This document shows, piece by piece, positions 63,553 to 64,000 of a DNA stretch of 64,000 nt. Each line of letters begins with the position of its first letter. Position 1 is the first letter of the stretch. The translations under genes and the position numbers were made by a program. Below the pieces are notes generated by a model that was given only the letters and a program-made list of their open reading frames with translations, had not been told where the DNA came from and ran no database searches. Source of the DNA: Piscinibacter gummiphilus (GTDB lineage: Bacteria > Pseudomonadota > Gammaproteobacteria > Burkholderiales > Burkholderiaceae_C); assembly GCF_002116905.1 (NCBI RefSeq), contig NZ_CP015118.1:3782001-3846000 (forward strand), given 5' to 3'.

Positions 63553-64000
63553 TCACGCCCGTCCGAGGATGAAGTCGACGATGTGCCGCTGCGTCAGCCG
63601 GTCATTGTCGAACCCGCCATGGCTCGTGCTCGCGGTCTCCGGCCCGGGTGCGACCCGCACCGTGGTGTTCGGCAGCGACGGCCCGTAGGCCTCGAAGAAC
63701 TTCTGCATCCCGAGGATCGGCGTGGTGGTGCCGCCTTCGAACGACTGGCTCACGAGGTACAGCAGCGAGCGACGGTACGGGCCGCAGGTGTGGTCGTCCT
63801 CCTCCGCGCGGTCGGTGAGGTGGAACTGCTGGTAGCGCTTCACCGTGCCGTCGGCCAGGTGGGGCCGGACCTGCTCGTCGAACGCCTTCACCGTCACGGC
63901 CGGCGCCATGAAGCTCACCGACTCGAAGCGCAGGCCGTCCTGCGCGAGCCGGTCGATCATCGCGCTGGCGACGATGGAGCCGGCCGAGTGGCCCACGAAG
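63553..64000 (-). CDS. Alpha/beta hydrolase (partial, N-terminus outside window)
   Basis: The last 149 residues of an alpha/beta hydrolase are visible, with the nucleophile elbow FVGHSAGSIV right at the window edge, an acidic stretch near LTDRAEEDDHTCGPY, and a histidine near SHGGFDND as possible base. Unlike the tandem hydrolases at 51-53 kb, the nucleophile is serine. It continues beyond the right edge, so family assignment is left open; lipase or esterase-type enzymes are likely. Confidence 0.8.
   Translation of the reverse strand, partial: FVGHSAGSIVASAMIDRLAQDGLRFESVSFMAPAVTVKAFDEQVRPHLADGTVKRYQQFHLTDRAEEDDHTCGPYRRSLLYLVSQSFEGGTTTPILGMQKFFEAYGPSLPNTTVRVAPGPETASTSHGGFDNDRLTQRHIVDFILGRA

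Overview
The window is a stretch of a high-GC Gram-negative chromosome, most likely from a betaproteobacterium of the order Burkholderiales (Rhizobacter/Roseateles/Piscinibacter-like). The reasons are the very high GC with strong third-position G/C, a TctC-type tricarboxylate binding protein with TctBA, a Gram-negative porin ending in Phe, TRAP and Dpp-type transporters, SoxR, and the DUF3649/PepSY/DUF3325 iron module. The assignment rests on gene content only. I see no rRNA, tRNA, CRISPR array, insertion sequence or prophage.

1-7.4 kb: tctCBA faces a divergent operon of aconitase, a two-winged-helix GntR regulator and a solute-binding-protein-like gene without a signal peptide. A perfect 9-bp inverted repeat lies between them. 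This reads as a tricarboxylate (citrate or aconitate type) uptake and use locus. A class V aminotransferase converges on it. 7.5-14.2 kb: a small unknown protein, a membrane diguanylate cyclase, a chemotaxis receptor with a C-terminal tether, and a Fur-box-preceded iron module. 14.2-18.3 kb: a TetR gene, then acyl-CoA synthetase, nitronate monooxygenase and a haloacetate dehalogenase carrying the whole fluoroacetate dehalogenase active site. 18.3-26.8 kb: a porin, an FCD-type GntR regulator, a mandelate-racemase-type enolase and a full Dpp-like ABC importer, with three CATATG-type sites that suggest one regulon.

26.9-43.7 kb: a synthetase-only RelA/SpoT protein, an ArsR/SRPBCC pair with tandem operators, a DUF72 gene divergent from a UvrD/Rep-like helicase across a canonical LexA box, a PI-PLC-like protein, a TRAP transporter with an AcuI-type reductase, gamma-glutamyltransferase, TetR, SoxR with a near-consensus sox box, DUF4242 and a SARP-like BTAD/TPR regulator.

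43.7-63 kb is the most unusual part. It holds five related regulators built from an OmpR-type winged helix, a STAND/NB-ARC-like ATPase and a TPR-like tail. Two are full length (948 aa each), one has lost its tail, and one is split into two overlapping genes (winged helix plus ATPase, then ATPase plus tail). They are interleaved with a GAF protein, an isochorismatase-like hydrolase, two exported alpha/beta hydrolases with Asp nucleophiles, a LuxR/AhpD-like/flavin-ferredoxin fusion operon and a cupin. Next to each winged-helix gene lies the same 17-bp element, two 7-bp direct repeats at 10-bp pitch (consensus TTWACCG-N3-YTAACTS), as expected for OmpR-type binding. The four recognition helices are almost identical, so I infer one cross-talking regulon of small redox or detoxification modules under ATPase sensors. 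The last kilobase holds a DUF2314-like gene and the end of an alpha/beta hydrolase.
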